A stretch of DNA of 64,000 bases from Mucilaginibacter saanensis (lineage in GTDB: Bacteria > Bacteroidota > Bacteroidia > Sphingobacteriales > Sphingobacteriaceae), in NCBI RefSeq assembly GCF_014200575.1, contig NZ_JACHBZ010000018.1, positions 1 to 64,000 on the forward strand, in the 5' to 3' direction. A program made the position numbers and the translations under genes. Numbering within the stretch: the first letter of the stretch is position 1; every line of letters starts with the position of its first letter. This document shows positions 37,093 to 45,559 of the stretch, in pieces. The notes under the pieces are model-generated. The model saw only the letters and a list, made by a program, of their open reading frames with translations. It did no database searches and was not told where the DNA came from.

Positions 37093-39372
37093 TTAACAGG
37101 TTTCCAGTTTCTGGTCGCCGTATTTATTGTATTCGTACTCCAGCTCAAATGCCTTTAATACCGTTAAGTGCGATATTAAATAGGCTAAAGTACTTTCGGC
37201 GCCCTGGTTGCGGTTAATACCGCCGGGGAGCAAGCCATCGCAGCAGCCCTTGGTTTCATGGTCATAAAGTGGTGCCCGCAGGGTGTTTTCGCCCAGGAAC
37301 CATTTATAGCTCAGGAACATTTTTTCAATATACTGTGGTATTCTGAATATTTGATAAGCCTGAAAATGCATCAGCACCATAGCCATAGTTTCAATAGCCT
37401 GCTGATCAAAGGTTGGGAAGGTACCACCACGATAATACCAGCCATCGTTACCAACCGGACTTAAATAACCGTTTGACAGGGTTAGTTTATCTAAAAATGC
37501 CATGGTGTTCAGCGCTATCCGTTTGGCATTTTCGTTACCTGTAATTTCGCAGGAGTGTAGTAATGCTAACGGGAGTATGGCATTGTCATAGGTCATTTTT
37601 TCTTCAAACCACTGCCAATCTACGGATTGTGTTTTTTCATAGGCATCAATAAGCGGCTGGGTAAGGTCTGCCAATATTTTTACCATACCCTCATCACTCG
37701 GAAATACCTGTAGGTATAAACTGATACCAATAATGGTATTAGCCTGGCCTCTTAAATGTTCTAATTTATCAAAGTGCGGTACCGATTTATGGAATATTTC
37801 CAGGGCAAATTCCCGGTAGGAATTACTGGCTGCACAGCCAATTAAATGACCCAATGCCCAAATGGTGCGCCCAAACGAATCTTCAGAACCTACTTCGTCA
37901 AGATAACGGCGGTCAAAACTTAAAAAGTTACGGAAGTTACCATCATCAGTTTGCATGTAGTGAATGTAGCTCAGATATACCGGCAGCAGTTCAAATGCTT
38001 CCCTGCTTTTGCTGCGCTGGTAGGCCATCAGTGCCATAATAAGCGCCCTGGCATTATCATCTAAACAATAACCCTCCTTTAAATTAGGTATACCGTATTT
38101 AGCATGCTGTACAATGCCAGTATCATCTGTTAAACGCAATACATGAGTTAGGCTGAACTTAGGCAGTATCTCCGGATCAACGATGCTGTTTTTCAGTATT
38201 TTATCGCTAAAGTCAAATTGAGCGCTCGATTCCTGCGCCACTTTTATAAACTCGGCACCAATAACCGGCCAGCGTAGGTGTAAGCCGTATTGATAGGCAT
38301 TTTCCTTAAGTTCTTTTAATACACGATCCTGGTCAAGTAGCTCAATTACGGTGTCGGCAAGTGCTTCGGAGTTCTTAAAATCAAACAGGCGCCCGCGTTT
38401 GTCGGCCAATAATTCGGTAGCATGCCAGTAAGGGGTTGATACCACTGCGGCACCGGCACCCACAGCATAAGAAAGCGTACCGCTGGTAATTTGAGCCTCA
38501 TTAAGATATGGCGTAACATAAATTTCAGTAGCAGTGAGGTAATTTACCAGCTCCTCTTCCGAAACAAATTTATTGATGAACGACAGGTTGCGGGATACAC
38601 CAAGCTGGGTTGCGAGGGTTTTTAAATGATCGCGATATTCTTCACCCGAATTTTTGATAACGCCCGGGTGCGTATTGCCCAAAATCACATACATTACGTC
38701 TGGGTGTTTTTCAACTATCCGGGGTAAAGCCTTTACTACGGTTTCCAAACCTTTATTGCGGCTAAGTAAGCCAAAGGTGAGTAAAACACGGTGGTTTTTA
38801 AATGACGATAGATTTTTAACAGGGTTATCTACAGGCGCTTCCACATCCGGTACCCCATGCTCTATGATCTGGATCTTTTCGGTAGGGATATCATAAATGG
38901 TAGTTAAAAACTCTACCGCACGCTGGCTCATTACAATTATTTTGGATGACTGCTCTGCAATTTCGCGGATGATGATGCGCTGTACATAGCTGGGATCTTT
39001 GAGTATGGTATGCAGTATAGAAATTAATGGTTTTTCGAGCCGGTTTATCAGCGGCAATATATATATACCGCTTTCGCCCCCGTATATGCCAAACTCATGC
39101 TCCATGATACAAACATCGGCACTGCTGGTATTGATGTAATTGGCAGCCTTGATGTAATCTTTCTGATGATCCTGACGGATAATGTATTTCACCTCTTCGG
39201 GATATTCATACTGCTGCAGATCTTCGGAATCATTCAGCGCGACCACAAAACCACCATGTGCAAGCGAAGTTCTTTCTGGAAAATTTGCATTAATGGCACG
39301 CATTAAATTTTGGTTGAAGGTGGCTAAGCCACATTCGCGGGGAGGGTAGGTGGATATATATGCTATTTTCAT
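37093..39372 (-). CDS. GT4 glycosyltransferase fused to a large alpha-helical C-terminal domain
   Basis: From the ATG at 39372 the protein has 759 residues. The N-terminal 375 or so form a GT4 transferase (IAYISTYPPRECGLATF at the start, LLTFGLLSRNKGLETV, and YVTPYLNEAQITSGTLSYAVGAG). Residues of about 385-759 form a helical domain with regularly spaced segments (LDDNARALIMALMAYQRS, SFGRTIWALGHLI, TFDQQAIETMAMVL), resembling an (alpha/alpha)-barrel seen in glycosidases and epimerases. I cannot name that domain. The fusion with the GT4 partner and the adjacent GH130 gene suggests one pathway. The ORF from 39411 adds 13 residues without support. Confidence 0.82.
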   Translation of the reverse strand: MKIAYISTYPPRECGLATFNQNLMRAINANFPERTSLAHGGFVVALNDSEDLQQYEYPEEVKYIIRQDHQKDYIKAANYINTSSADVCIMEHEFGIYGGESGIYILPLINRLEKPLISILHTILKDPSYVQRIIIREIAEQSSKIIVMSQRAVEFLTTIYDIPTEKIQIIEHGVPDVEAPVDNPVKNLSSFKNHRVLLTFGLLSRNKGLETVVKALPRIVEKHPDVMYVILGNTHPGVIKNSGEEYRDHLKTLATQLGVSRNLSFINKFVSEEELVNYLTATEIYVTPYLNEAQITSGTLSYAVGAGAAVVSTPYWHATELLADKRGRLFDFKNSEALADTVIELLDQDRVLKELKENAYQYGLHLRWPVIGAEFIKVAQESSAQFDFSDKILKNSIVDPEILPKFSLTHVLRLTDDTGIVQHAKYGIPNLKEGYCLDDNARALIMALMAYQRSKSREAFELLPVYLSYIHYMQTDDGNFRNFLSFDRRYLDEVGSEDSFGRTIWALGHLIGCAASNSYREFALEIFHKSVPHFDKLEHLRGQANTIIGISLYLQVFPSDEGMVKILADLTQPLIDAYEKTQSVDWQWFEEKMTYDNAILPLALLHSCEITGNENAKRIALNTMAFLDKLTLSNGYLSPVGNDGWYYRGGTFPTFDQQAIETMAMVLMHFQAYQIFRIPQYIEKMFLSYKWFLGENTLRAPLYDHETKGCCDGLLPGGINRNQGAESTLAYLISHLTVLKAFELEYEYNKYGDQKLETC

Positions 39373-39633
39373 ATTTGGGTAGAAATATTTGAAATTGATG
39401 ATTGCAGGCATAAGCAGGAACTCTTACATAACCGTTTAAACCAGTGACTATAAAAAAGTGCAGAAAGTGATCTGTTTTAAAAGGAAATACAGCTTAGCAG
39501 CCCATTTTTTATGGTACACATCATAAATGCATAAATCATACCAATTTAACTCAAACTAAATATTATAAGATATTATTTAAGTACCGTAGCCTGAAAGTTA
39601 CATTTTGTAAAAGGTGCGTTTTTTTATTCAGTG

Positions 39634-40827
39634 TTAAGAAACTGAATAAAACCCAATGGCCTCTACTATTATTTCGCAGGCATGTTTGATCTGGTCGTTA
39701 CTGATAATAAGCGGGGGAGCTATGCGCATGGAGTTGCTGCAATGTAAAAACCAGTCGGTAATAACGCCATGTTCAATACAACGGTCAATTATTTTTTTAT
39801 TGAGGTCAAAGTTGTCCAGTTCAACAGCCAGCATCAGTCCCTTACCCCTAACCTGTTTAATAGCCGGGTGAACCAGCAGCTTGCGGAAAATGGCTTCTTT
39901 TTCGGCTACGGCGGATACCAGGTTTTCATCCAGTAGCACTTCCAGTGCCGCTAAACCGGCAGCACAACATACCGGGTGACCGCCAAAGGTGGTGATGTGG
40001 CCGAGTATGGGGTTTTCCTTCAAGCTATCCATAATGGTGCTTGATGATATGAAGGCACCAACAGGCATCCCGCCGCCCAGGGCCTTGGCCAGTAGCAGTA
40101 TATCAGGTACTATACCAAAATGTTCAAAGGCGAATAATTTACCGGTGCGACCAAATGCGGCCTGTATTTCATCAAGAATCAGTAAGGTGCCGGTTTGATT
40201 ACAACGGTTTCGCAATGCTCGCATATAATCTGTGTTGGGTACGCGGATACCGGCTTCGCCTTGGATGGTTTCTATAATAACGCAGGCAGTTTGTTCGGTT
40301 ATCAGATCAAGATCGGCAGGTTCATTAAAGCGGATAAAGCTTACCCCCGGCAACAGGGGACGGTAGGCTTGTTTAAATTCCTCATTACCCATTATGCTAA
40401 GGGCGCCATGGGTGCTGCCGTGATAGGAGTGCTGGCAAGCCACAATTTGCTGCCGGCCTGTAAATCTTTTGGCCAGCTTTAAGGCTCCTTCTACCGCTTC
40501 GGCGCCAGAGTTTGTAAAATACACCGATTGCAGGTTTTCAGGAAGTACCGAGATTAATTTTTCGGCAAAGCGAACTTGTGGCGTCTGTACATATTCACCA
40601 TAAACCATCAGGTGCATATATTTATCAACCTGTTGTTTGATGGCCTCAATAACTTTTGGATTACCATGCCCCAGGCTGCTTACGCCAATGCCTGATATCA
40701 GATCAGTAAAGGTTTTACCGGCTGCATCATACATATAAATACCTTCCGCACGTTCAAACTCAAGCAAAAGCGGGAAATTGGTGGTTTGTGCATTATTGGC
40801 CAAAAAAAGCTGACGAAGGGTGGGCAT
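39634..40827 (-). CDS. Class III PLP-dependent aminotransferase
   Basis: The 397-residue protein has the class III features: NSGAEAVEGALKLA (106-119), the PLP-phosphate site, LILDEIQAAFGRTG (216-229) and Lys248 in LLLAKALGGGMPVG as the Schiff-base lysine. It resembles the acetylornithine/ornithine and 4-aminobutyrate aminotransferase group, but the substrate cannot be fixed from sequence and no arginine-pathway genes flank it. It is followed downstream by a 261-bp AT-rich gap and then the GT4 fusion gene. A nested inverted-repeat spacer lies upstream. Confidence 0.88.
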   Translation of the reverse strand: MPTLRQLFLANNAQTTNFPLLLEFERAEGIYMYDAAGKTFTDLISGIGVSSLGHGNPKVIEAIKQQVDKYMHLMVYGEYVQTPQVRFAEKLISVLPENLQSVYFTNSGAEAVEGALKLAKRFTGRQQIVACQHSYHGSTHGALSIMGNEEFKQAYRPLLPGVSFIRFNEPADLDLITEQTACVIIETIQGEAGIRVPNTDYMRALRNRCNQTGTLLILDEIQAAFGRTGKLFAFEHFGIVPDILLLAKALGGGMPVGAFISSSTIMDSLKENPILGHITTFGGHPVCCAAGLAALEVLLDENLVSAVAEKEAIFRKLLVHPAIKQVRGKGLMLAVELDNFDLNKKIIDRCIEHGVITDWFLHCSNSMRIAPPLIISNDQIKHACEIIVEAIGFYSVS

Positions 40828-40838
40828 GGGTAACAGTA

Positions 40839-40937
40839 TATTGAATTAGTGAGTTATTGATAGTAATAACGCAAAAATCAACATTCTAATTAATACTTCT
40901 GTAATTAATTGGAATGTTGATTCAATAACTTACTAAT
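40839..40937. repeat. Nested word-repeat hairpin upstream of the aminotransferase gene
   Basis: Outer arms 40845-40860 and 40922-40937 match in 15 of 16 positions and inner arms 40876-40894 and 40904-40922 in 18 of 19, so a single long two-stage hairpin can form over 93 bp. TATTGAATTAGTGA at 40839-40852 is identical to 33574-33587. Confidence 0.8.
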
Positions 40938-40944
40938 GCGATAA

Positions 40945-41436
40945 TTAATTCCCAGCCCGTTCGCTGCGCTCGCTAAGTTGTTTAATGAGCTCGTCGTTAA
41001 ATTCGCGTTCGCTTTTATAAAGCTCGCTTACTTTTTCGGGTGGCAATATTTTCAGGAAAGAATCTTTATAGCGTTTGCGGATAGCCACCAGTTGGCTTTC
41101 ATAATAAATTTCTTTATCAATTTGCTCGGTACCATTGGTTGCTGAACTGGAATTATTCAGGCGCTTTAATATCCTTACAGCAGTAAGTTCTTGCTGGTAA
41201 TGGCTGTATATAGGCCAAAACTTAGCCGATTCTTCATCGGTAAGATTAAGTTGATGACTGATAAACCTGTTGCGTGCAGCCTCGAGCCTTTTGCCCATAT
41301 TGGCTTTTTTATTCCTGTTCCCATTGGACATATTCCTTTGCCCAGGCACCAGTTGGTTAGGGACCTGTGCAAAAGATTCATAACCAGCTGCTACAATAAA
41401 TAATATAAAAAAAATATGCCTGATCAATTTACTCAT
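40945..41436 (-). CDS. Exported protein, putative sensor of the ECF sigma system
   Basis: The 163-residue protein has a signal peptide ending near ESFAQ and a helical mature part with LNLTDEESAKFWPIYSHYQQ near residue 64-83, a motif that resembles the periplasmic LTxxQ-type or ECF-sensor proteins of Bacteroidota. A C-terminal helix includes ILPPEKVSELYKSEREF. It is the third gene after the ECF sigma and anti-sigma genes, with 12 bp between it and the anti-sigma gene, so it is likely part of the same regulatory operon. The name as a sensor is inferred from this pattern and context. Confidence 0.75.
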   Translation of the reverse strand: MSKLIRHIFFILFIVAAGYESFAQVPNQLVPGQRNMSNGNRNKKANMGKRLEAARNRFISHQLNLTDEESAKFWPIYSHYQQELTAVRILKRLNNSSSATNGTEQIDKEIYYESQLVAIRKRYKDSFLKILPPEKVSELYKSEREFNDELIKQLSERSERAGN

Positions 41437-41448
41437 TAAAATGTATCG

Positions 41449-42387
41449 TTAATTAGTATCCAAATAATCGGACAGATCTTCATCCAAACTTTCGCCGTTA
41501 ATTTGCTGTCCGCCATCCATCAGGGTACGGGTATCACCTGCATCCATGTGTAATTGCAGGTAGCTTTTAATTTCATCAACAGGTACGGTTGAAAGCTGTT
41601 CATGTAAAAAAGACTGATCATGCCTTACCACTGGGGTATCCGCATTTTTAATAACTACGCCAATGCCCAATATAAGGGCAAAGCAAGCGGCTGTAGCATA
41701 CCTTAAGGTGGGTGTTGCAAAAAGCCTGCGTACAATACCTTTCTTTTTAACGGCGCCGGGCATCGTAACAACCCGGGCAGGCTCCTGATTAACAGTCTTA
41801 TTTAAAATGTTTTGATTTAACTGCTCAAAATAATTTTCAGGAACAGTAAAATCTTCGGCCTCAGCATTTATGTGCTGCTCCACGGTTATCCTGCTCTGGA
41901 TATTGTTACTGAGCTCTTCAAAATAATTTTCAGGAACAGTAAAGCTTTCAGTTTCATTATTTACGTGCTGTTCAATAGCTATCCTGCTCAGGATATTATT
42001 GCCAAGCTCTTCAAAATAATTTTCAGGCACATCAAATGGCGGTTGCTCCGGGTTTAATGCCTGTTCAATTGCTATTCTGCTCCGAATGTTGCTGCCAAGC
42101 CCATCAAAATAATTTTCGGGTACGGTAAAACCTGCGTTTTCCGTAGGCACAGCCTCCTCAATACGTATACGGCTCTGTATGTTGCTGCTTAATTGTTCAA
42201 AGTAGTTTTCAGGCAAAGTAAGCCCAGTGGATGAGCTTTTTAGCTCTTCCAGCCTTATGCGTGATGTTATGTGCTGCGCTAATTCGTTGAAATAGCCAGA
42301 CGGCACTGTAAACGGATTATTGGCATTGATCCGTTTAAGTGATTCATAATCATCCAGCCACTCCCTATTGTCCATATCGCTTTTCAT
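41449..42387 (-). CDS. Putative anti-sigma factor with six 31-residue repeats
   Basis: The 312-residue protein is encoded immediately after an ECF sigma factor. It has no ZAS-type Cys motif. A single membrane helix at about 228-248 separates a cytoplasmic N-terminus from a short C-terminal region. The N-terminus has six copies of a unit beginning F-T-V-P-E-N-Y-F-E-x-L-x-x-N-I-x-S-R-I, starting at residues 26, 56, 87, 118, 149 and 180, so the spacing is 30 then 31 four times. A single such motif is common in Bacteroidota anti-sigma-like proteins; six copies are unusual. An ATG at 42375 is an alternative start. Confidence 0.8.
   Translation of the reverse strand: MKSDMDNREWLDDYESLKRINANNPFTVPSGYFNELAQHITSRIRLEELKSSSTGLTLPENYFEQLSSNIQSRIRIEEAVPTENAGFTVPENYFDGLGSNIRSRIAIEQALNPEQPPFDVPENYFEELGNNILSRIAIEQHVNNETESFTVPENYFEELSNNIQSRITVEQHINAEAEDFTVPENYFEQLNQNILNKTVNQEPARVVTMPGAVKKKGIVRRLFATPTLRYATAACFALILGIGVVIKNADTPVVRHDQSFLHEQLSTVPVDEIKSYLQLHMDAGDTRTLMDGGQQINGESLDEDLSDYLDTN
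41788..42312 (-). repeat. Six-copy 93-bp coding repeat in the anti-sigma gene
   Basis: Direct repeats with a 93-bp period encode the VPENYFE unit six times (the first spacing is 90 bp). The nucleotide copies keep CAAAATAATTTTC on the plus strand in five of the six units, so the expansion is probably fairly recent, though spacer residues have diverged. Confidence 0.85.
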
Positions 42388-42436
42388 ACATAACTATAGA
42401 TGAACATAGTGCTAAAAGGTTTAATGCAAATTAAAA

Positions 42437-42991
42437 TTAATCTTTAGAAAGCAAAAAAGCCTCAATTTTTTTAACCGCCAGGTGAAAAGATGCCTTTAAA
42501 GCACCTACACTTGTACCCAAAACCTGCGAAATTTCTTCATATTTCATATCATCATAATACTTCATATTGAATACTAAACGCTGTTTTTCGGGCAGGGTTA
42601 ACAAAGCTTCCTGTAGTTTGCGCTGCGCCTGATCGCCGTTAAAGTAGGTTGAGTCGGCCAGGGTATCGGCCAGCTCATAAGCTACATCATCCAACGAAAC
42701 ATTATTTTTTTGTTTTTTCTTGTTCAAAAAGGTAATGCACTCGTTGGATGCTATCCTGTACATCCAGGTGTATAGCTGCGCGTCATTTCTAAAACCCAGC
42801 AGGTTTTTCCAAACCTTGATAAAAACATCCTGCACCAAGTCGTCCGCATCGTCATGATCAATAACCATGCGGCGTATGTGCCAGTAAATTTTTTGCTGGT
42901 ATTTTTTTAATAACAGGTTAAACGCTTCGTTACGTGTTTTCTCGTCCTGGAACTTGCTTAAAATCTCTGAATCTTCAACCTGCAACGACAT
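42437..42991 (-). CDS. ECF-type RNA polymerase sigma factor
   Basis: The 184-residue protein has sigma region 2 (DADDLVQDVFIKVWKNL near residue 45-61 and WMYRIASNECI) and region 4 (LPEKQRLVFNMKYYDDMKYEEIS and a helix-turn-helix LGTSVGALKAS), without region 1 or 3, as in ECF sigma factors. It should direct RNA polymerase to its own regulon and be held by the downstream anti-sigma protein. The gap to the anti-sigma gene is 49 bp. It starts 16 bp after the stop of the transketolase C-terminal subunit gene on the same strand. Confidence 0.93.
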   Translation of the reverse strand: MSLQVEDSEILSKFQDEKTRNEAFNLLLKKYQQKIYWHIRRMVIDHDDADDLVQDVFIKVWKNLLGFRNDAQLYTWMYRIASNECITFLNKKKQKNNVSLDDVAYELADTLADSTYFNGDQAQRKLQEALLTLPEKQRLVFNMKYYDDMKYEEISQVLGTSVGALKASFHLAVKKIEAFLLSKD

Positions 42992-43007
42992 TTTTCAATT
43001 TTTATAG

Positions 43008-43982
43008 TTAAATGCTAATTTCGCATTTTTGTTTTCTTTCCATAACCTTTTTTGCAGCAAGTACAATATGCTCTGCATCAAGGCCATATTTGGTCATCAG
43101 CTGTTCTGGAGTTCCGCTTTCGCCAAAACTATCATTAACAGCAATGTATTCCTGTGGTGCAGGTGTGTGGGTTGCCAGTAATTGCGCAATGCTATCACCT
43201 AAACCACCCAGGCGGTTATGCTCTTCGGCAGTAACCACGCAGCCTGTTTTTGCTACCGATTGTAAAACAGCCCCGGCATCCAAAGGTTTTATGGTGTGTA
43301 TATTAATAATCTCAGCATCAATGCCTTGCTCGGCTAATATTTCGCCGGCAAGTATAGCCTGCCATACCAAATGGCCCGTAGCAAATATACTCACATCAGC
43401 GCCTTCATTTACCATCCATGCCTTGCCAATCTCAAATTTTTGATCAGGGTCAGTAAAAATTGGTACAACAGGGCGGCCAAAACGTAAATAAACGGGGCCC
43501 TCATACTCGGCAATGGCAATGGTCGCAGCTTTGGTTTGGTTATAGTCGCAGGTGTTGATCACTGTCATACCGGGCAGCATTTTCATCAGACCTATATCTT
43601 CCAGTATCTGGTGGGTGGCACCATCCTCGCCCAGGGTTAAACCCGCGTGTGATGCACATACCTTTACGTTTTTGTTAGAGTATGCTATTGACTGGCGTAT
43701 TTGGTCATAAACACGACCGGTTGAAAAGTTGGCAAAAGTACCGGTGAAAGGTATTTTACCACCAATGGTCATGCCGGCGGCAATGCACATCATGTTGGCT
43801 TCGGCAATACCTACCTGTACAAAACGCTCAGGAAATTCTTTTATAAAATCATTCATTTTTAATGAACCAATCAAATCGGCGCAAAGGGCCACTACCTGAT
43901 CGTTTTTTCTGCCGGCTTCCAGCAACCCGGCGCCAAAGCCCGAGCGGGTATCTTTTTTTTCTGTGTAAGTATATTTTTTCAT
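43008..43982 (-). CDS. Transketolase C-terminal (pyrimidine-binding) subunit
   Basis: The 324-residue protein matches the C-terminal half of transketolase: SGFGAGLLEAGRKND, VQVGIAEANMMCIAAGM, the Glu-containing pyrimidine contact region, and ATGHLVWQAILAGEIL near residue 200. It forms the thiamine-diphosphate site together with the N-terminal subunit encoded next upstream. The enzyme moves two-carbon units in the pentose phosphate pathway. The ATG at 43982 is preferred to one at 43991. Splitting into two genes is common in Bacteroidota. A 105-bp gap with two palindromes lies between the halves. Confidence 0.9.
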   Translation of the reverse strand: MKKYTYTEKKDTRSGFGAGLLEAGRKNDQVVALCADLIGSLKMNDFIKEFPERFVQVGIAEANMMCIAAGMTIGGKIPFTGTFANFSTGRVYDQIRQSIAYSNKNVKVCASHAGLTLGEDGATHQILEDIGLMKMLPGMTVINTCDYNQTKAATIAIAEYEGPVYLRFGRPVVPIFTDPDQKFEIGKAWMVNEGADVSIFATGHLVWQAILAGEILAEQGIDAEIINIHTIKPLDAGAVLQSVAKTGCVVTAEEHNRLGGLGDSIAQLLATHTPAPQEYIAVNDSFGESGTPEQLMTKYGLDAEHIVLAAKKVMERKQKCEISI

Positions 43983-43995
43983 GAGCCTCACCCAA

Positions 43996-44077
43996 CCCTC
44001 TCCTTCAGGAGAGGGCTTTTTGATTTTTTTATTGTGATTTGATTCTTGTTGGTTTTTAATGCTCCCCCTTCAGGGGG
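43996..44077. repeat. CT-rich palindromes between the transketolase halves
   Basis: CCCTCTCCTTCAGGAGAGGG (43996-44015) is an 8-bp perfect stem with a TTCA loop, followed on the plus strand by a T-rich stretch. A second stem CCCCCTTCAGGGGG lies at 44064-44077 with a long G run. A related copy is at 55664-55690. Confidence 0.75.
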
Positions 44078-44087
44078 GCAGGGGGGC

Positions 44088-44933
44088 TTAATAATCGCCC
44101 AGTGTTTCTTCCAGCTGACCAAGGGCCAGTTGCAGTTGCTCGTCATTTGGCGCTATACCGTGCCATTTGTGGCTGCCCGCCATAAAATCAACGCCATAAC
44201 CCATTTCCGTATGCATTAATATCATGATAGGTTTACCTTGTCCGCTACGGCTTTTAGCCAGCTCCAGGGTTTTAACCACATCGGCCATGTCATTACCTTT
44301 CATTTCCAAAACATCCCAGCCAAAAGCTTCCCATTTAGCATGCAGATCGCCTAAAGATAGCACCAGTTTGGTTGGGCCATCAATTTGCTGTCCGTTAACG
44401 TCAATGGTTGATATCAGGTTGTCGACCTGGTTATGAGGTGCAAACATCGCTGCTTCCCATATTTGGCCTTCCTGCAGTTCGCCGTCACCATGCAGGGTAA
44501 ATACCAATGATTTATCGCCATTTAGCTTTTTTGCAAGCGCTGCGCCAATAGCTACTGAAAGTCCCTGGCCTAATGAGCCCGATGCAATGCGAATGCCCGG
44601 TAAATGCTCATGGGTGGTTGGGTGGCCTTGTAAACGCGAATTAAGCTTGCGGAAGGTAGCCAGCTCGGCTTTGTCAAAGTAACCGGCATGTGCCAGTGTA
44701 CTGTAAAATACCGGCGAAATATGACCGTTTGATAAAAAGAAGATATCCTCACCAACACCATCCATATTAAACTTTGGATCGTGGTTCATCACCGAAAAAT
44801 ATAGGGCGGTAAAAAAATCGGTACAACCTAATGAACCACCCGGGTGGCCCGACTGGCAACCATGTACCATGCGTACAATGTCGCGTCTGATCTGTGACGC
44901 GGTCTTTTCTAATTCTTGAATATCTGCTTTCAT
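44088..44933 (-). CDS. Transketolase N-terminal (diphosphate-binding) subunit
   Basis: The 281-residue protein has the TPP-binding core: GHPGGSLGCTDFFTALYF near residue 29-46, GSLGQGLSVAIGAAL and the GDGELQEGQIWEAA motif with a later Asn (DVNGQQID). It is the N-terminal half of transketolase and precedes the C-terminal subunit gene on the same strand. The two together equal the length of a normal transketolase. Upstream lies bcp, 49 bp away. Confidence 0.92.
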   Translation of the reverse strand: MKADIQELEKTASQIRRDIVRMVHGCQSGHPGGSLGCTDFFTALYFSVMNHDPKFNMDGVGEDIFFLSNGHISPVFYSTLAHAGYFDKAELATFRKLNSRLQGHPTTHEHLPGIRIASGSLGQGLSVAIGAALAKKLNGDKSLVFTLHGDGELQEGQIWEAAMFAPHNQVDNLISTIDVNGQQIDGPTKLVLSLGDLHAKWEAFGWDVLEMKGNDMADVVKTLELAKSRSGQGKPIMILMHTEMGYGVDFMAGSHKWHGIAPNDEQLQLALGQLEETLGDY

Positions 44934-44982
44934 TATAAAATTTAGGAGCGCTAAAATAAAATTATTATTGTGTTTTTAACAC

Positions 44983-45444
44983 TTATTTAATAAGGTCCAA
45001 TACCTGTTGCGATGAATTTTTGGTATCAACCTTATTGATAAGGTGGGTGATAGTACCCCCTGCATCAATAATAAACGTGGTACGCGCTGTGCCCATGTAT
45101 TGTTTGCCGTACATGTTTTTTTCAACCCAAACGCCGTAAGCTTCTACAATTTGCTTTTCATTATCAGCAATCAGGGTAAAGGGAAGGCTGTATTTGGTTT
45201 CGAATTTTTTATGTGATTTTTCGTCATCGGTGCTTACACCAATAACTTCAAAGCCTTTGCTCAGCAACGATTGATAGTTATCCCTGAAATCGCATGATTC
45301 TGCTGTGCAACCCGGGGTGTCATCTTTTGGATAAAAATAAAGGATCACATTTTTGCCTTTATAATCTGCCAGGGAAACGGTTTTTCCATTTTGGTCTTTC
45401 GCTGTAAAATCAGGGGCTTTGTCGCCTTCTTTTAGTGTTGCCAT
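44983..45444 (-). CDS. bcp: Thioredoxin-dependent thiol peroxidase (bacterioferritin comigratory protein)
   Basis: The 153-residue peroxiredoxin has the peroxidatic Cys46 and resolving Cys51 in KDDTPGCTAESCDFRD, the PrxQ/BCP arrangement with five residues spacing, and a GTARTTFIIDAGG segment near the C-terminus. It reduces hydroperoxides in the cytoplasm, taking electrons from thioredoxin. It lies upstream of the transketolase genes on the same strand, a plausible link to NADPH supply, but the gap contains no clear shared regulation. A word-repeat spacer separates it from the upstream M23 gene. Confidence 0.95.
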   Translation of the reverse strand: MATLKEGDKAPDFTAKDQNGKTVSLADYKGKNVILYFYPKDDTPGCTAESCDFRDNYQSLLSKGFEVIGVSTDDEKSHKKFETKYSLPFTLIADNEKQIVEAYGVWVEKNMYGKQYMGTARTTFIIDAGGTITHLINKVDTKNSSQQVLDLIK

Positions 45445-45471
45445 AGTTTTAGTTTTTGGGTATCAAGATTC

Positions 45472-45559
45472 AGTATCAAGTAGTAAGTATCAAGTATCAC
45501 GACTTCTAAACGTGGTATTTATAGTTAGCAAAAAATCTTGATACTTACTACTTGATACT
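45472..45559. repeat. Word-repeat hairpin between bcp and the M23 peptidase gene
   Basis: A perfect 23-bp inverted repeat has arms at 45472-45494 and 45537-45559. Each arm is made from the words AGTATCAAG, TAGTA and AGTATCAAG. The right arm overlaps the M23 stop codon (45558-45560). Another TATCAAG copy lies outside at 45461-45467. Confidence 0.85.

Noticed and set aside
44064..44090. G-quadruplex in the G-rich run near the transketolase genes
   Set aside because: Only two long G tracts are present with short gaps, so a canonical four-tract structure needs splitting of runs and is not supported.
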